Numbered from the stretch's first letter, positions 1 through 9,282 are shown. The stretch is DNA of 47,197 bases from Bacteroidota bacterium (GCA_023432985.1 JAEZEQ010000027.1:1-47197); one strand, 5' to 3'. Translations and numbers: made by a program. Notes: generated by a model not told the origin, from the sequence alone.

Positions 1-547
1 TTCCAATCAAAGTGCCGTGCATACGTTGACCAATTCGGCAGGTTGCGATTCGGTTATTACTTTAGATTTGACCATAGTTGCATTGGATTCTTCCATTACC
101 CAAAGCGGTATAGTATTAAGTGCGGTACAAAGTGGGGCTGCTTATCAATGGAATCATTGCGACAGTACACTTATTCCGATTAGTGGCGCAACCCAAGCTT
201 CATTCACTCCAACTTCCAACGGAAATTACAGTTTAGAAATCAGCTTCGACGGTTGTACAGCACAATCCGATTGTATAGAAATATTCAGTGTAGACAATCC
301 CGAATTTATAAGTTCTAATTTCCGACTATATCCCAATCCCACCGAATCCTTTCTTTATATAGAAGGTGGCAATGTTGATTTTAGTGTAGAAATATTTGCT
401 GCAGACGGGAAAAAAATGGGAATTACTACAACGAATTCTGCCATACAACAAGGGATAGATCTCAGAAATTATCCAAGAGGCTTATATTTGGTACGCATAT
501 ATGCGGGGGGAGAAATATCCGAAACGCATAAAATCATACTCAAGTAA
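1..547 (+). CDS. T9SS sorting-domain protein, C-terminal part (5' end outside window)
   Basis: The reading frame is open from base 2, so the gene begins upstream of the window. The visible ~181 residues hold the end of an adhesin-type repeat (TNSAGCDSVITLDLTI), an Ig-like module with the pattern YQWNHC...PISGAT...NGNYS and paired cysteines, and a C-terminal type A sorting domain (YPNPTESFLYIEG, then GLYLVRIYAGG near the end). In this family the C-terminal domain directs export through the outer-membrane type IX system and is cleaved, leaving cargo on the surface or secreted. The catalytic or binding part is not visible. The module before the sorting domain resembles that of the protein at 12264-13787. 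A short AT-rich gap with the DUF4290 promoter follows. Confidence 0.85.
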   Translation, partial: SNQSAVHTLTNSAGCDSVITLDLTIVALDSSITQSGIVLSAVQSGAAYQWNHCDSTLIPISGATQASFTPTSNGNYSLEISFDGCTAQSDCIEIFSVDNPEFISSNFRLYPNPTESFLYIEGGNVDFSVEIFAADGKKMGITTTNSAIQQGIDLRNYPRGLYLVRIYAGGEISETHKIILK

Positions 548-603
548 AAAAAACGGCTTACTCATTTTGTGTGTATTCCTGCAAAAAATATAAAAAAAAG
601 GCG

Positions 604-611
604 TATGTTTG
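604..611 (+). promoter_or_regulatory. Putative -7 promoter element for the DUF4290 gene
   Basis: TATGTTTG matches the Bacteroidetes -7 consensus TAnnTTTG. It would give a leader of roughly 50 nt before the ATG at 669. I see no -33 TTTG at the expected distance; the nearest TTTG (566-569) is too far upstream. Confidence 0.4.
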
Positions 612-668
612 TATCCTACAACCGAATAAAAACGACCCTTACAATTTTTATTTATAGGAAATAATTGC

Positions 669-1307
669 ATGAAGTACAATACGCAAAGGCCTCCTATGGT
701 TATCAGCGAATACGGCAGAAACATCCAGCAAATGGTAGAAGAAGCTGTTATGATACCCGATAGGGCAACCCGTAATTTAGCGGCCAAGACCATAATTAAT
801 TTAATGGCTACAGTGAGTCCCGCCGGAAAAGAAGAGGAAGATTTTTACCATAAGCTTTGGGATCATTTACATATAATGGCTCAATTCAGACTTGATGTAG
901 ATAGTCCCTACCCTGCTCCGGATCCGGAGGCATTGAAGTTCAAGCCTAATAAGCCGGCTTATCCGCGACGTAAAATGCGTTTTGCGCATTATGGCAATAT
1001 CATCGAAAGTTTTATACGCTTTGCTTCTTCTTTAGAAGATGGCGAAGAAAAAGATAGATATACCGAAGTCATAGCCAATATTATGAAAAAGGCCTATCTG
1101 AATCATAACCGCGATTCGGTGAATGATGAAATGATAAAGGATCAATTGAAAGATTTATCCAAGGGCGAATTGGAATTTAAAGCCACGCATAAACTGAGCA
1201 GCACCAACGAAATTTTGCATAAGCAAAAACAACAAGTGGGGCATCAGCAACCAACGGCTTTATATCCCAAAAACAAGAAAAAGAAATTCAAGAAGAAAAA
1301 ATTTTAA
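669..1307 (+). CDS. DUF4290 domain-containing protein
   Basis: This 212-residue protein is recognisable as the DUF4290 family, which is essentially confined to Bacteroidota and has no assigned function. The conserved family core (MKYNTQRPPMVISEYGRN at the N-terminus, then HYGNIIESFI and DRYTEVIANIMKKAYL) is intact. The last ~30 residues are low-complexity and strongly basic, ending in a run of lysines and phenylalanines, which could contact nucleic acid or membrane, though that is inference. No signal peptide or membrane segment is visible, so a cytoplasmic location is likely. It is a single-gene unit with its own candidate promoter and an intrinsic terminator directly behind it. Confidence 0.85.
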   Translation: MKYNTQRPPMVISEYGRNIQQMVEEAVMIPDRATRNLAAKTIINLMATVSPAGKEEEDFYHKLWDHLHIMAQFRLDVDSPYPAPDPEALKFKPNKPAYPRRKMRFAHYGNIIESFIRFASSLEDGEEKDRYTEVIANIMKKAYLNHNRDSVNDEMIKDQLKDLSKGELEFKATHKLSSTNEILHKQKQQVGHQQPTALYPKNKKKKFKKKKF

Positions 1308-1318
1308 ATCCTTCGAAG

Positions 1319-1350
1319 ATCCTGCTTTCATCAGAAGCAGGATTTTTTTT
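1319..1350 (+). terminator. Intrinsic terminator after the DUF4290 gene
   Basis: ATCCTGCTT (1319-1327) pairs perfectly with AAGCAGGAT (1335-1343) around a 7-nt loop and is followed by a run of eight T. It closes the DUF4290 transcript 12 nt after the stop codon. Confidence 0.85.
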
Positions 1351-1473
1351 GCATATCACTTAGCTAAATCTTAACAATTGAAGAAGAATTGGGACAGGAA
1401 AGACTAAAACTTTCTTAAATTAAAATAAGCAGTAAATAAATGAAGTTTTAGACACAACAAATAAACCTATGTT

Positions 1474-2811
1474 ATGCAAAATCTAAAGTACAATCTCTAC
1501 TTCAAAATTGGGGCCATAGTGCTCATTATCCTATTATTACTCATCCCAACGGCGATGATACATCAGCTTATTAACGAAAGAGAAAACCGGCAATGGGAAG
1601 CCGTAGAAGAAGTCAGTTCGAAATGGGGAAATGAGCAAAATCTGACAGGTCCTTTCATTAGTATACCCTATAACAAATGGGAAAAAATCAGTTCGCCCCA
1701 AGACAATAGCCTTAAACTGGTAAAATCAAAAGAGTATCTGCATATACTTCCGGAGAAATTGGAAATAATCGGAGACATAGAACCCGAAAAAAGGAACAGG
1801 GGTATATACGATATAGTGGTTTACCAATCCACATTAAAAATAAAAGGTCAATTCAAGGGCATAGATGCGTCGAGCATAGATATTTTGCCGGAAGATATGC
1901 TGATAGATCAGGCCGAATTAAGTCTGGGTATTTCAGATTTACGGGGCTTAGAAAAGCAGGTATATCTCGATTGGGAGGGCAAGCAATATGCATTTAATTC
2001 GGGTTTAAGCACCTATGATTTGGCATCAGAGGGCATAACGACCCGTATAAAATTCGATCCGTTCGACAGTTTGTCACACAGTTTCGAGCTGGATTTACAT
2101 CTAAAAGGTTCGGCCTATTTATACTTTAGTCCCCTCGGTAAAACCACGGATGTACACATAAAATCAGATTGGGAAAATCCCAGTTTCAATGGAGCATTTT
2201 TGCCCGATGAGCGTGAATTGGAGAACGGATTTAACGCCAAATGGAATATACTGCATGTAAACAGGAACTATCCACAAGCCTGGAAAGGAGATGCATTTCA
2301 AATAGACGATTCGCGATTTGGGATAGATTTATTATTACCGGTAGACAATTATCAAAAAACCTATAGGTCTGTAGAATATGCCATACTATTTATCGTATTT
2401 ACCTTTTTGGTTTTCTTTTTCATAGAAATACGTCAGAAAGTATATATACATCCCATACAATACATATTAGTGGGCATGGCATTAATCGTATTTTACACTT
2501 TATTATTATCCATATCTGAGCATATACAATTCAACCTGGCCTTTTTCATATCGGCATTGGCGACCATATTGCTGATAGCTGCTTACAGCAGGGCCATATT
2601 AAAATCGAGCTCCTTAGTCGTCTTAATCACCGGAATATTGAGCATACTTTACGGCTTTATATTTGTGATCATACAAGTGCAGGATTATGCTTTATTGATG
2701 GGCAGTTTGGGTATATTCGGCATATTGGCTTTAGTGATGTATTTTTCGAGAAAAATAGATTGGTCACAAATTCAAATCAGCGATAAAAAAGAGAATCACC
2801 CCACAGAATAA
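1474..2811 (+). CDS. creD: CreD-family inner membrane protein
   Basis: The protein has 445 residues, close to the usual CreD length. It has one N-terminal membrane segment (about residues 10-30), a large extracytoplasmic beta-rich region containing the family signature around WGNEQNLTGPFISIPY, and a C-terminal cluster of five or six hydrophobic helices from about residue 300. In enterobacteria CreD belongs to the CreBC regulon and is linked to envelope integrity and beta-lactam or colicin responses; that role is family knowledge only. No creBC two-component genes lie nearby, and the gene stands alone between two short gaps. No SD sequence precedes the ATG, as is normal for this phylum. Confidence 0.85.
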   Translation: MQNLKYNLYFKIGAIVLIILLLLIPTAMIHQLINERENRQWEAVEEVSSKWGNEQNLTGPFISIPYNKWEKISSPQDNSLKLVKSKEYLHILPEKLEIIGDIEPEKRNRGIYDIVVYQSTLKIKGQFKGIDASSIDILPEDMLIDQAELSLGISDLRGLEKQVYLDWEGKQYAFNSGLSTYDLASEGITTRIKFDPFDSLSHSFELDLHLKGSAYLYFSPLGKTTDVHIKSDWENPSFNGAFLPDERELENGFNAKWNILHVNRNYPQAWKGDAFQIDDSRFGIDLLLPVDNYQKTYRSVEYAILFIVFTFLVFFFIEIRQKVYIHPIQYILVGMALIVFYTLLLSISEHIQFNLAFFISALATILLIAAYSRAILKSSSLVVLITGILSILYGFIFVIIQVQDYALLMGSLGIFGILALVMYFSRKIDWSQIQISDKKENHPTE

Positions 2812-2888
2812 TATGCGGAATTTGGGGACAGCTCCGGGCATGGATTCATTTCTTAATCCACCTTAAGTTTACTTGGAACAAGAAACCC

Positions 2889-2896
2889 TACCTTTG
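2889..2896 (+). promoter_or_regulatory. -7 promoter element for pirin-doxX
   Basis: TACCTTTG is a perfect TAnnTTTG box ending 12 nt before the ATG at 2909, implying a leader of about 10 nt. No clear -33 TTTG is present. Confidence 0.6.
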
Positions 2897-2908
2897 TAGT
2901 GTAAAAAA

Positions 2909-3787
2909 ATGAATATGAAAAAGATAGATCATATAATAGCACCCGGTTCGGCGCATATGGTAGGGGACGGATTTAGAGTAAACAATTTCATACCATCGGC
3001 CATAGGCTTAGATATGCACAGGATGAATCCCTTCATCATGCTCGATTACAATCAGAAAATGGAAGTATTACCTAGCAATACACCACGTGGTGTGGGCGTA
3101 CATCCGCATAGGGGATTCGAAACCGTGACCATAGCCTACAGGGGTCGCATTGCGCATCACGACAGTGGTGGTGGTGGCGGTGTAATTGGAGAAGGCGATG
3201 TACAATGGATGACGGCTGCTTCGGGGGTATTACATAAAGAATATTTCGAAGAGAATTTCGCCCGAGAGGGGGGTATATTTCAGATGGTTCAATTGTGGGT
3301 AAACCTACCTGCCAAAGACAAAATGAGTCCCCCCAAATACCAAGCCATTCCCAAAGAAAAAATGGGAAAATATATATTGGAAGACGGCTTAGGTCAGGTA
3401 GAAATCATAGCCGGCACATATAATGGTGTAGAGGGTCCGGCCTTTACGCACACGCCCGTACACTTATACAACGCGCGTTTACAAAAAGGGGGCAAAGCTT
3501 CCTTTAGTTTCCCGGCAGCATATAGCACGGCCTTATTAGTAATAGAAGGAGAAATAAAAGTAAACAACAGCGATCAAGTGCCCGAAAGCCATTTTGTATT
3601 ATTTGGAACGCAGGGCGAAGAATTCGAAATAGAGGCGACAGAAAACGCGTTGGTACTAGTATTGGGCGGCGAGCCTATACCTGAGCCTATTGCGGCGCAC
3701 GGGCCCTTTGTAATGAATTCGAGAGAAGAGTTAATACAAGCCTTCAACGATTATAATGATGGAAAATTCGGATATTTGGCCGATTAA
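2909..3787 (+). CDS. Pirin family protein (bicupin)
   Basis: The 292-residue protein carries the pirin N-terminal cupin with the metal-ligand pattern HPHRGFETV (H65, H67) and VLHKEYFEE (H109, E111), equivalent to the four iron ligands of characterised pirins. A C-terminal pirin domain follows. Bacterial pirins are variously reported as quercetinases or as metabolic and stress modulators, so the substrate here is unknown. Translation may start at M1 (2909) or M3 (2915); I keep M1 because it fits the upstream -7 box. The DoxX gene follows after 12 nt, which indicates a two-gene operon. No signal peptide is present, so the protein is cytoplasmic. Confidence 0.9.
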   Translation: MNMKKIDHIIAPGSAHMVGDGFRVNNFIPSAIGLDMHRMNPFIMLDYNQKMEVLPSNTPRGVGVHPHRGFETVTIAYRGRIAHHDSGGGGGVIGEGDVQWMTAASGVLHKEYFEENFAREGGIFQMVQLWVNLPAKDKMSPPKYQAIPKEKMGKYILEDGLGQVEIIAGTYNGVEGPAFTHTPVHLYNARLQKGGKASFSFPAAYSTALLVIEGEIKVNNSDQVPESHFVLFGTQGEEFEIEATENALVLVLGGEPIPEPIAAHGPFVMNSREELIQAFNDYNDGKFGYLAD

Positions 3788-3799
3788 AAAAAGAGAAAT

Positions 3800-4228
3800 A
3801 TGAAAAAGATCATAACTGCATCCTTAGATGCCGGACAATACAATGCCACTGCGTCGGTGGGTTTATTCCTACTTCGATTAGCCGGTGGTGCATTAATGCT
3901 GACCCATGGTTGGGGAAAAATGCTGAAACTATTCGGACCGGATCCCATTACATTTGCAGATCCTCTTGGCATTTCGCCCGAAATATCGCTTGCATTGGCC
4001 GTATTAGCGGAAGTAGTATGTGCGATTTTGTTGATTTTAGGTTTATTTACCCGACTTGCATCCATACCCCTGATAGTGACCATGTTTGTAGCGGCTTTTA
4101 TTGTACATGCGGGCGATCCTTTTGGTAAAGTTGAGTTTCCTTTATTATACATGGCTATATATTTGGGGATATTATTACTGGGTGCAGGGCGCTATTCGGC
4201 AGATTATTATATAAGTAAAAAAAAATAA
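3800..4228 (+). CDS. DoxX family membrane protein
   Basis: This protein has 142 residues with four hydrophobic helices. The DoxX signature appears as LLRLAGGALMLTHGWGKM near residues 24-41. The family includes subunits of quinol oxidases and poorly understood membrane proteins tied to redox stress. Here it is cotranscribed with pirin (12 nt gap), a pairing often seen in Bacteroidota; a joint role in redox homeostasis is inference. The ATG at 3800 is preceded by a purine-rich AAAGAGAAAT but not a true SD. Confidence 0.85.
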   Translation: MKKIITASLDAGQYNATASVGLFLLRLAGGALMLTHGWGKMLKLFGPDPITFADPLGISPEISLALAVLAEVVCAILLILGLFTRLASIPLIVTMFVAAFIVHAGDPFGKVEFPLLYMAIYLGILLLGAGRYSADYYISKKK

Positions 4229-4323
4229 TGATAAAGCATCCCCTATAAAGTGGGGAGAAGGTGGTCATTCCATATTATAGAATTTATAACCAATAAAGCC
4301 ATAAAGCATTCGATACAAATCCT

Positions 4324-4331
4324 TACCTTTG
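4324..4331 (+). promoter_or_regulatory. -7 promoter element that decides the ribBA start
   Basis: TACCTTTG matches the consensus exactly. The longest reading frame for ribBA would start at a TTG inside this box (4329), which is implausible. The ATG at 4347 leaves a leader of about 12 nt. Confidence 0.65.
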
Positions 4332-4346
4332 CAAAAAAATAAAAGC

Positions 4347-5561
4347 ATGTCCGATATTAAATTAAACAGCATAGAAGAGGCGCTGGAAGATATAAAAAAT
4401 GGGAAAGTCATCATAGTTGTAGACGATGAGGACAGGGAGAATGAGGGCGATTTCATAACTGCGGCGCGGAATATAACGCCGGAGATAATAAACTTTATGG
4501 CGACCCATGGACGCGGATTAATTTGTGCGCCCATAATAGAAGATCGTGCAGAGGAGTTGAAATTAGAATTGATGGTTCAGGACAATACCAGTTTGCATGC
4601 TACTCCGTTTACCGTGAGTATAGATTTAATCGGAAAGGGTTGCAGTACGGGTATCAGTGCATACGACAGGGCACAGACCATACAGGCATTGATTAATCCG
4701 GAGACCAAGCCGGAAGATTTTGCGAAGCCCGGTCATATATTTCCATTAAAAGCCAAGAGAGGCGGAGTATTGCGTCGCACGGGTCATACCGAGGCTACCA
4801 TAGACATATCGCGTTTGGCCGGATTTGAACCTGCGGGTGTTTTGGTAGAAATCATGAATGAGGACGGTACGATGGCGCGCATGCCGGAATTGATGAAAAT
4901 TGCCGAGCGATTCGATTTAAAAATAATTTCCATTGCCGATTTAGTGGCATATCGTATCAAGCATGAAACCTTAATTCGTAAGGCCGAAATAGTGCATATG
5001 CCTACCGATTATGGTGATTTCGAATTGCATGCCTATGAGCAAACCAATTCGGGCGAGGTGCATTTGGCATTAGTAAAAGGGAGTTGGACTGTTGATGAGC
5101 CGGTGATGGTGCGTGTTCACAGTTCTTGTGCTACGGGCGATATATTTGGAAGTTGCCGATGCGATTGTGGCGAACAATTGCATAAAAGCATGGAAATGAT
5201 TAACCGTGAAGGCAAAGGAGTGATACTCTATATGCAACAAGAAGGGCGTGGAATCGGATTATTGAATAAACTAAAAACCTATAGATTGCAAGAGCAAGGC
5301 TTAGATACTGTGGAGGCCAATATAGAATTAGGATTTCAGGCCGACCAACGTGATTATGGTGTAGGCGCTCAAATTTTACGCGATTTGAATGTACAAAAAA
5401 TGCGCTTATTGAGTAATAATCCCAAAAAACGTGTCGGACTTGTAGGTTATGGTCTTGAAATAGTAGAAAATATTCCCATTCAAATTGAGCCTAATTCCTT
5501 CAATAGAAAATATTTAGAAACGAAGAAAAACAAACTGGGTCATAATTTGAGTAATTTATAA
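4347..5561 (+). CDS. ribBA: Bifunctional 3,4-dihydroxy-2-butanone-4-phosphate synthase / GTP cyclohydrolase II
   Basis: This 404-residue fusion catalyses the two entry steps of riboflavin synthesis. The N-terminal half (to about residue 200) is DHBP synthase, with the acidic metal-binding motif DDEDRENEGD at residues 26-35 and the conserved HTEATID region. The C-terminal half is GTP cyclohydrolase II, with the zinc-binding cysteines in CATGDIFGSCRCDCGEQ and the catalytic EGRGIGL loop. Both active sites look complete. I use the ATG at 4347 because an upstream TTG alternative lies inside the -7 promoter. No FMN riboswitch is visible: the predicted leader is only about a dozen nucleotides. The gene is monocistronic, followed by a strong hairpin terminator. 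Confidence 0.95.
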   Translation: MSDIKLNSIEEALEDIKNGKVIIVVDDEDRENEGDFITAARNITPEIINFMATHGRGLICAPIIEDRAEELKLELMVQDNTSLHATPFTVSIDLIGKGCSTGISAYDRAQTIQALINPETKPEDFAKPGHIFPLKAKRGGVLRRTGHTEATIDISRLAGFEPAGVLVEIMNEDGTMARMPELMKIAERFDLKIISIADLVAYRIKHETLIRKAEIVHMPTDYGDFELHAYEQTNSGEVHLALVKGSWTVDEPVMVRVHSSCATGDIFGSCRCDCGEQLHKSMEMINREGKGVILYMQQEGRGIGLLNKLKTYRLQEQGLDTVEANIELGFQADQRDYGVGAQILRDLNVQKMRLLSNNPKKRVGLVGYGLEIVENIPIQIEPNSFNRKYLETKKNKLGHNLSNL

Positions 5562-5579
5562 CACTCGGTTTCTTACATC

Positions 5580-5613
5580 AAAAAGCCAGTTTAGTAATAT
5601 GCTGGCTTTTTTT
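5580..5613. terminator. Bidirectional intrinsic terminator between ribBA and the convergent GT-C-like gene
   Basis: AAAAAGCCAG (5580-5589) pairs with CTGGCTTTTT (5602-5611) around a 12-nt loop. It is flanked by A- and T-runs, so it can terminate both the ribBA transcript and the opposing transcript. Confidence 0.85.
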
Positions 5614-7189
5614 ATTGCCCTTGCTCTCTTAAAGCCCTTTGATTAGCCGCTTCTTGCCTATATTTTACTGAATATTTATAAGCCGATATCCTACCTTCTC
5701 TCATTATTTCATCTCCTAAAAATTCTTTTAAATAGTCTTTATGATTATAGATTGTATCTGTTAATATGATGATGGTATTATCTCCTTCATAAAAACCAAT
5801 TTCATAAAACTTATCTCTTACTGCATTCTCGTCCCAATTGGCAATTGCCCATCCATACCTTCTTAATGCGTATAAAGCTCCATTTCTTGCTTCTTCTGGA
5901 TAAATTAAAACTCTCTCCTCTTTTACATTTAATGCATCGAATTTAGGTTTTGCAGCTAATAAATCCTTATAAACTCTAGCATAATAAAGATTATAATCAA
6001 GTGTATATCTCTCTTTTAATTGAAGCTTTAGTTTTAAGCTGCTATGTACTATCCCAACTATAAGTACACTTACAATTACATAATTAAATTTGCGCTTAGG
6101 TAAATATTGAATAATAACATATACAGAGTTTAGTATATTGATAAAAATAGTAAAGCTTATTAAGATAAAGTAATAATCATGATCTCTAAATTGTTTATAA
6201 AACAATAAGATATACGTAAGGCTTCCAAGTAGCGAAAATAATCCAAGCAAGTACAAAAATCGATTTGCCTTCTTATATCCTCCCAATCCTATTAAAATTA
6301 CTATTAAGAAGATAATATGAAATGGTTTAACGTAGTAATGCGTCCACCAAAAATTAGTAACTGATTCAAATACAGCATCTACTTCGACTCGACTTAATTT
6401 CCAAATTGGAGTAATATTGGTTAAAAAGTAAAAATTATTGAATTGATTATTATACCAATTCATGTAGTATGCCCATGTTATCACTAATAGTAAAGAAATA
6501 AGCTGAAAGCATAACCAATATTTATGTTTCTTAATACTTTCTATTCCAAAATTATCGCTGAAAATTATTGCTAAACTAATAGAGCCATAAACTAACAGAA
6601 AGGTTGGTTTTAATAAAGCAGCCCAAGTAAGAAATATAAAGGTCCAGATAATCCATTTAAAATTAGGTTTATCTAAATAGCACTTCGCAAAATAAAACCC
6701 AATTAAACTAAAAGAGCAAGCTGTTGCATCTGGCAAATAATTATTCTCGTAATACTGCAGTACACCAGAACTAAATAACAACAAGCATAGAGCAACTGAA
6801 ATAGGCCAAAAGTTTAAAAACTTTTGAACCGTTTTATAGAATAATATAATTGCAATTGTACTCCAAATAAAGTTCCAAAATCTTAAGTAAAGAATATTCT
6901 CTCCAAATACAATTTCGAACCAAGCTATTAAATAGTAATGAAGTGGAAATTCACATATACCTTTCCCTTCAATAGAATCTAAAGAATAAGAGCCCGTATT
7001 AAAGAATTTCATTCCATTTTCTCTATAGAATTGAATGAAATTCAAACTATCTATTTGTCTTATAAAATGAATGGAATCTGGTCCATAAAACAGATATTGA
7101 AAGGTACCTATATAAAAGAAATAAACTAAAAGCAGTAAAATAAAAGCGCTCAAGCCCCAATTCTCATTTTCAAGTAGGTTCTTTTTCAT
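5612..7189 (-). CDS. Polytopic membrane protein, probable GT-C type glycosyltransferase
   Basis: The 525-residue protein has about ten to twelve hydrophobic helices spread over residues 14-400 and a soluble C-terminal segment. Between the first two helices is an extracytoplasmic loop with acidic residues (FYGPDSIHFIRQID), as in ArnT/PMT-like GT-C enzymes that use polyprenyl-phosphate sugars. The family assignment rests on architecture, not a decisive motif, so it may instead be an uncharacterised membrane protein. Codon choice and amino-acid content (N, K, I, Y rich) are markedly more AT-biased than in the flanking ribBA and uvrB genes, hinting at horizontal origin. A perfect 10-bp inverted repeat lies just upstream of the start. 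Confidence 0.5.
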   Translation of the reverse strand: MKKNLLENENWGLSAFILLLLVYFFYIGTFQYLFYGPDSIHFIRQIDSLNFIQFYRENGMKFFNTGSYSLDSIEGKGICEFPLHYYLIAWFEIVFGENILYLRFWNFIWSTIAIILFYKTVQKFLNFWPISVALCLLLFSSGVLQYYENNYLPDATACSFSLIGFYFAKCYLDKPNFKWIIWTFIFLTWAALLKPTFLLVYGSISLAIIFSDNFGIESIKKHKYWLCFQLISLLLVITWAYYMNWYNNQFNNFYFLTNITPIWKLSRVEVDAVFESVTNFWWTHYYVKPFHIIFLIVILIGLGGYKKANRFLYLLGLFSLLGSLTYILLFYKQFRDHDYYFILISFTIFINILNSVYVIIQYLPKRKFNYVIVSVLIVGIVHSSLKLKLQLKERYTLDYNLYYARVYKDLLAAKPKFDALNVKEERVLIYPEEARNGALYALRRYGWAIANWDENAVRDKFYEIGFYEGDNTIIILTDTIYNHKDYLKEFLGDEIMREGRISAYKYSVKYRQEAANQRALREQGQ

Positions 7190-7197
7190 TACAAGGC

Positions 7198-7223
7198 AAG
7201 TTTACAAAATAAGTTGTAAACTT
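7198..7223. repeat. Perfect 10-bp inverted repeat upstream of the GT-C-like gene
   Basis: AAGTTTACAA (7198-7207) and TTGTAAACTT (7214-7223) are perfect inverted copies with a 6-bp spacer. They lie 8 nt upstream of the start codon at 7189 and downstream of the uvrB stop. There is no T-run after it on the minus strand, so it looks more like an operator or leader hairpin than a terminator. Confidence 0.5.
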
Positions 7224-7242
7224 CTAAACAGTAAAATCAAGA

Positions 7243-9276
7243 TTAGAAATCTTCCTTCAGTCGTTTTTGCCATTCGAAGAGTTGGTCGCGCAATTGTGCA
7301 GCCAGCATAAAATCGAGTTCTTTAGCAGCTTTTGCCATAGCTTTTCTCGTTTTATCTATTGCTTTTTCAATATCGGTCTTACTGTAATATTCTTGTTTAG
7401 ACTCCGTTGAAAGTCGGCCCATCTCATCGGGTTGTTCGTACATTTCCTTTACCGATTTGGGCACTTTTTTGCCTCCGACTATAGTTTGGTTCAAAATACG
7501 TTGTTTGTCTGACACTGCCTGAACGGGAACTATATGGTGTTCGAGGTTATATTTAATTTGTTTTTCCCTTCTTCTTTCCGTTTCGTCAATGGCTTTTTGC
7601 ATGCTTTGCGTAATTTTATCGGCATACATAATCACCGTTCCATTCACGTTTCGTGCGGCTCTACCGAAGGTTTGAATCAGAGATCGGTGGTTACGCAGAA
7701 AGCCTTCCTTATCGGCATCAAGTATAGCGACGAGGCTCACCTCCGGAAGATCGAGTCCTTCTCTCAGCAGGTTCACTCCGATTAAGACATCAAAAACACC
7801 CAGCCGCAAATCACGGAGAATTTCGACCCTTTCTATGGTATCCACTTCGCTGTGAATATAACGGACTCTGACATTAACCTTAATCATATATTTCGTCAGC
7901 TCTTCGGCCATTCTTTTCGTAAGCGTGGTCACGAGAATTCTTTCGTCCTTGGCTACTTTCTTTTCAATTTCTTCGAGCAAGTCGTCGATTTGGTTCAGAC
8001 TGGGTCTAACTTCCACAATGGGGTCCACTATACCGGTGGGGCGTATGACCTGTTCGACCACTTCACCTTCCGTCAGCTGCAATTCATAATCGCCGGGAGT
8101 TGCGCTAACAAAGACGGCCTGGTGCAATTTTTCTTCAAATTCTTCAAACTTAAGCGGTCTGTTATCCAGAGCGGAAGGCAGTCGGAATCCATACTCCACC
8201 AAATTGGTTTTACGGAATCGATCTCCGTTGTACATAGCTCTGATTTGGGGTATAGTGACGTGACTTTCGTCGATTACCATTAAAAAATCATTGGGAAAAT
8301 AATCGAGCAAACAGAAGGGTCTGGCTCCGGGTTTACGTCCGTCGAAATAGCGGGAATAATTTTCTATGCCGCTGCAATATCCCAATTCCTTAATCATCTC
8401 CAGATCATATTCCACCCGTTGTTTCAGGCGTTTCGCTTCCAAAAATTTCTCATTTTTTTCCAGGAATTCTACCTGTGCGCTCATGTCGTCACGAATGGCA
8501 TATTCTGCTTTTTGCAGGCGTTCTTTAGTGGTAACAAAGAGGTTGGCCGGATTAATCACAAAGTCCTCCATTTCCTGCAATCTGTGTCCGCTCAATGGAT
8601 CCAGGAGTTCGATCGATTCAATTTCATCTCCCCAAAAAACAAGTCGAACCGCATTGTCGGCATAAGCCAAAAAGACATCCACCGTATCTCCTTTCACGCG
8701 GAAGGTTCCTCGTTTAAAGTCATCCTCTGTTCTATAATAAAGACTGGAAATCAACTTCAGCAAAAAATCATTTCTACTGATGCTCATTCCTCGTTTCACC
8801 TGAATAATATTGGCATAAAAATCGTCGGGATTACCCATACCATAGATACAAGAAACAGAGCTGACCACAAGTACGTCCTTTCTTCCGCTTAACAGGGCCG
8901 AGGTAGTAGAGAGGCGTAGTTTTTCGATTTCATCATTAATAGCCAGATCCTTTTCAATATAAGTATCCGAGGAAGGGATATAGGCTTCGGGCTGATAATA
9001 GTCGTAATACGAAACAAAATATTCGACCGCATTATGGGGGAAGAATTGTTTAAATTCTCCATACAATTGTGCCGCGAGCGTTTTATTATGCGATAAAATA
9101 AGCGTAGGGCGTTGAATTTCTTCAATAACATTAGCAATAGTAAAAGTTTTTCCTGTTCCCGTTGCGCCGAGCAGCGTCATAAAATCTTCTCCCTTGCGTA
9201 TGCCCTCTGTTAGCATTTTAATAGCCGATGGTTGATCGCCTGTAGGTTTAAATGGTGCGTGTAATTCGAATTTCAT
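7243..9276 (-). CDS. uvrB: Excinuclease ABC subunit B
   Basis: UvrB is the damage-verifying helicase-like subunit of nucleotide excision repair; it receives DNA from UvrA and recruits UvrC. The 677-residue protein has the Walker A motif GATGTGKT (residues 37-44), the beta-hairpin region rich in tyrosines (YFVSYYDYYQPEAYIP), the DESH Walker B motif, helicase motifs ending in QTFGRAARN, and a C-terminal UVR domain (about the last 40 residues) for contact with UvrC. The longer frame starting at 9285 would begin inside a perfect -7 promoter box, so the ATG at 9276 is chosen; it also gives the conventional MKFEL...KPTGDQP N-terminus. No other uvr gene is in the window. Confidence 0.97.
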   Translation of the reverse strand: MKFELHAPFKPTGDQPSAIKMLTEGIRKGEDFMTLLGATGTGKTFTIANVIEEIQRPTLILSHNKTLAAQLYGEFKQFFPHNAVEYFVSYYDYYQPEAYIPSSDTYIEKDLAINDEIEKLRLSTTSALLSGRKDVLVVSSVSCIYGMGNPDDFYANIIQVKRGMSISRNDFLLKLISSLYYRTEDDFKRGTFRVKGDTVDVFLAYADNAVRLVFWGDEIESIELLDPLSGHRLQEMEDFVINPANLFVTTKERLQKAEYAIRDDMSAQVEFLEKNEKFLEAKRLKQRVEYDLEMIKELGYCSGIENYSRYFDGRKPGARPFCLLDYFPNDFLMVIDESHVTIPQIRAMYNGDRFRKTNLVEYGFRLPSALDNRPLKFEEFEEKLHQAVFVSATPGDYELQLTEGEVVEQVIRPTGIVDPIVEVRPSLNQIDDLLEEIEKKVAKDERILVTTLTKRMAEELTKYMIKVNVRVRYIHSEVDTIERVEILRDLRLGVFDVLIGVNLLREGLDLPEVSLVAILDADKEGFLRNHRSLIQTFGRAARNVNGTVIMYADKITQSMQKAIDETERRREKQIKYNLEHHIVPVQAVSDKQRILNQTIVGGKKVPKSVKEMYEQPDEMGRLSTESKQEYYSKTDIEKAIDKTRKAMAKAAKELDFMLAAQLRDQLFEWQKRLKEDF

Positions 9277-9282
9277 GTCGTA

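Noticed and set aside
4239..4256. TCCCC/GGGGA hairpin after doxX as terminator
   Set aside because: The 5-bp stem has no following T-run, so I could not support a terminator.
4329..4346. TTG start giving a six-residue longer RibBA
   Set aside because: The codon lies inside the TACCTTTG promoter box, and the ATG at 4347 fits the family N-terminus.
8419..8892. 157-residue plus-strand frame within uvrB
   Set aside because: It is antisense to the well-conserved UvrB coding region and has no recognisable domain.
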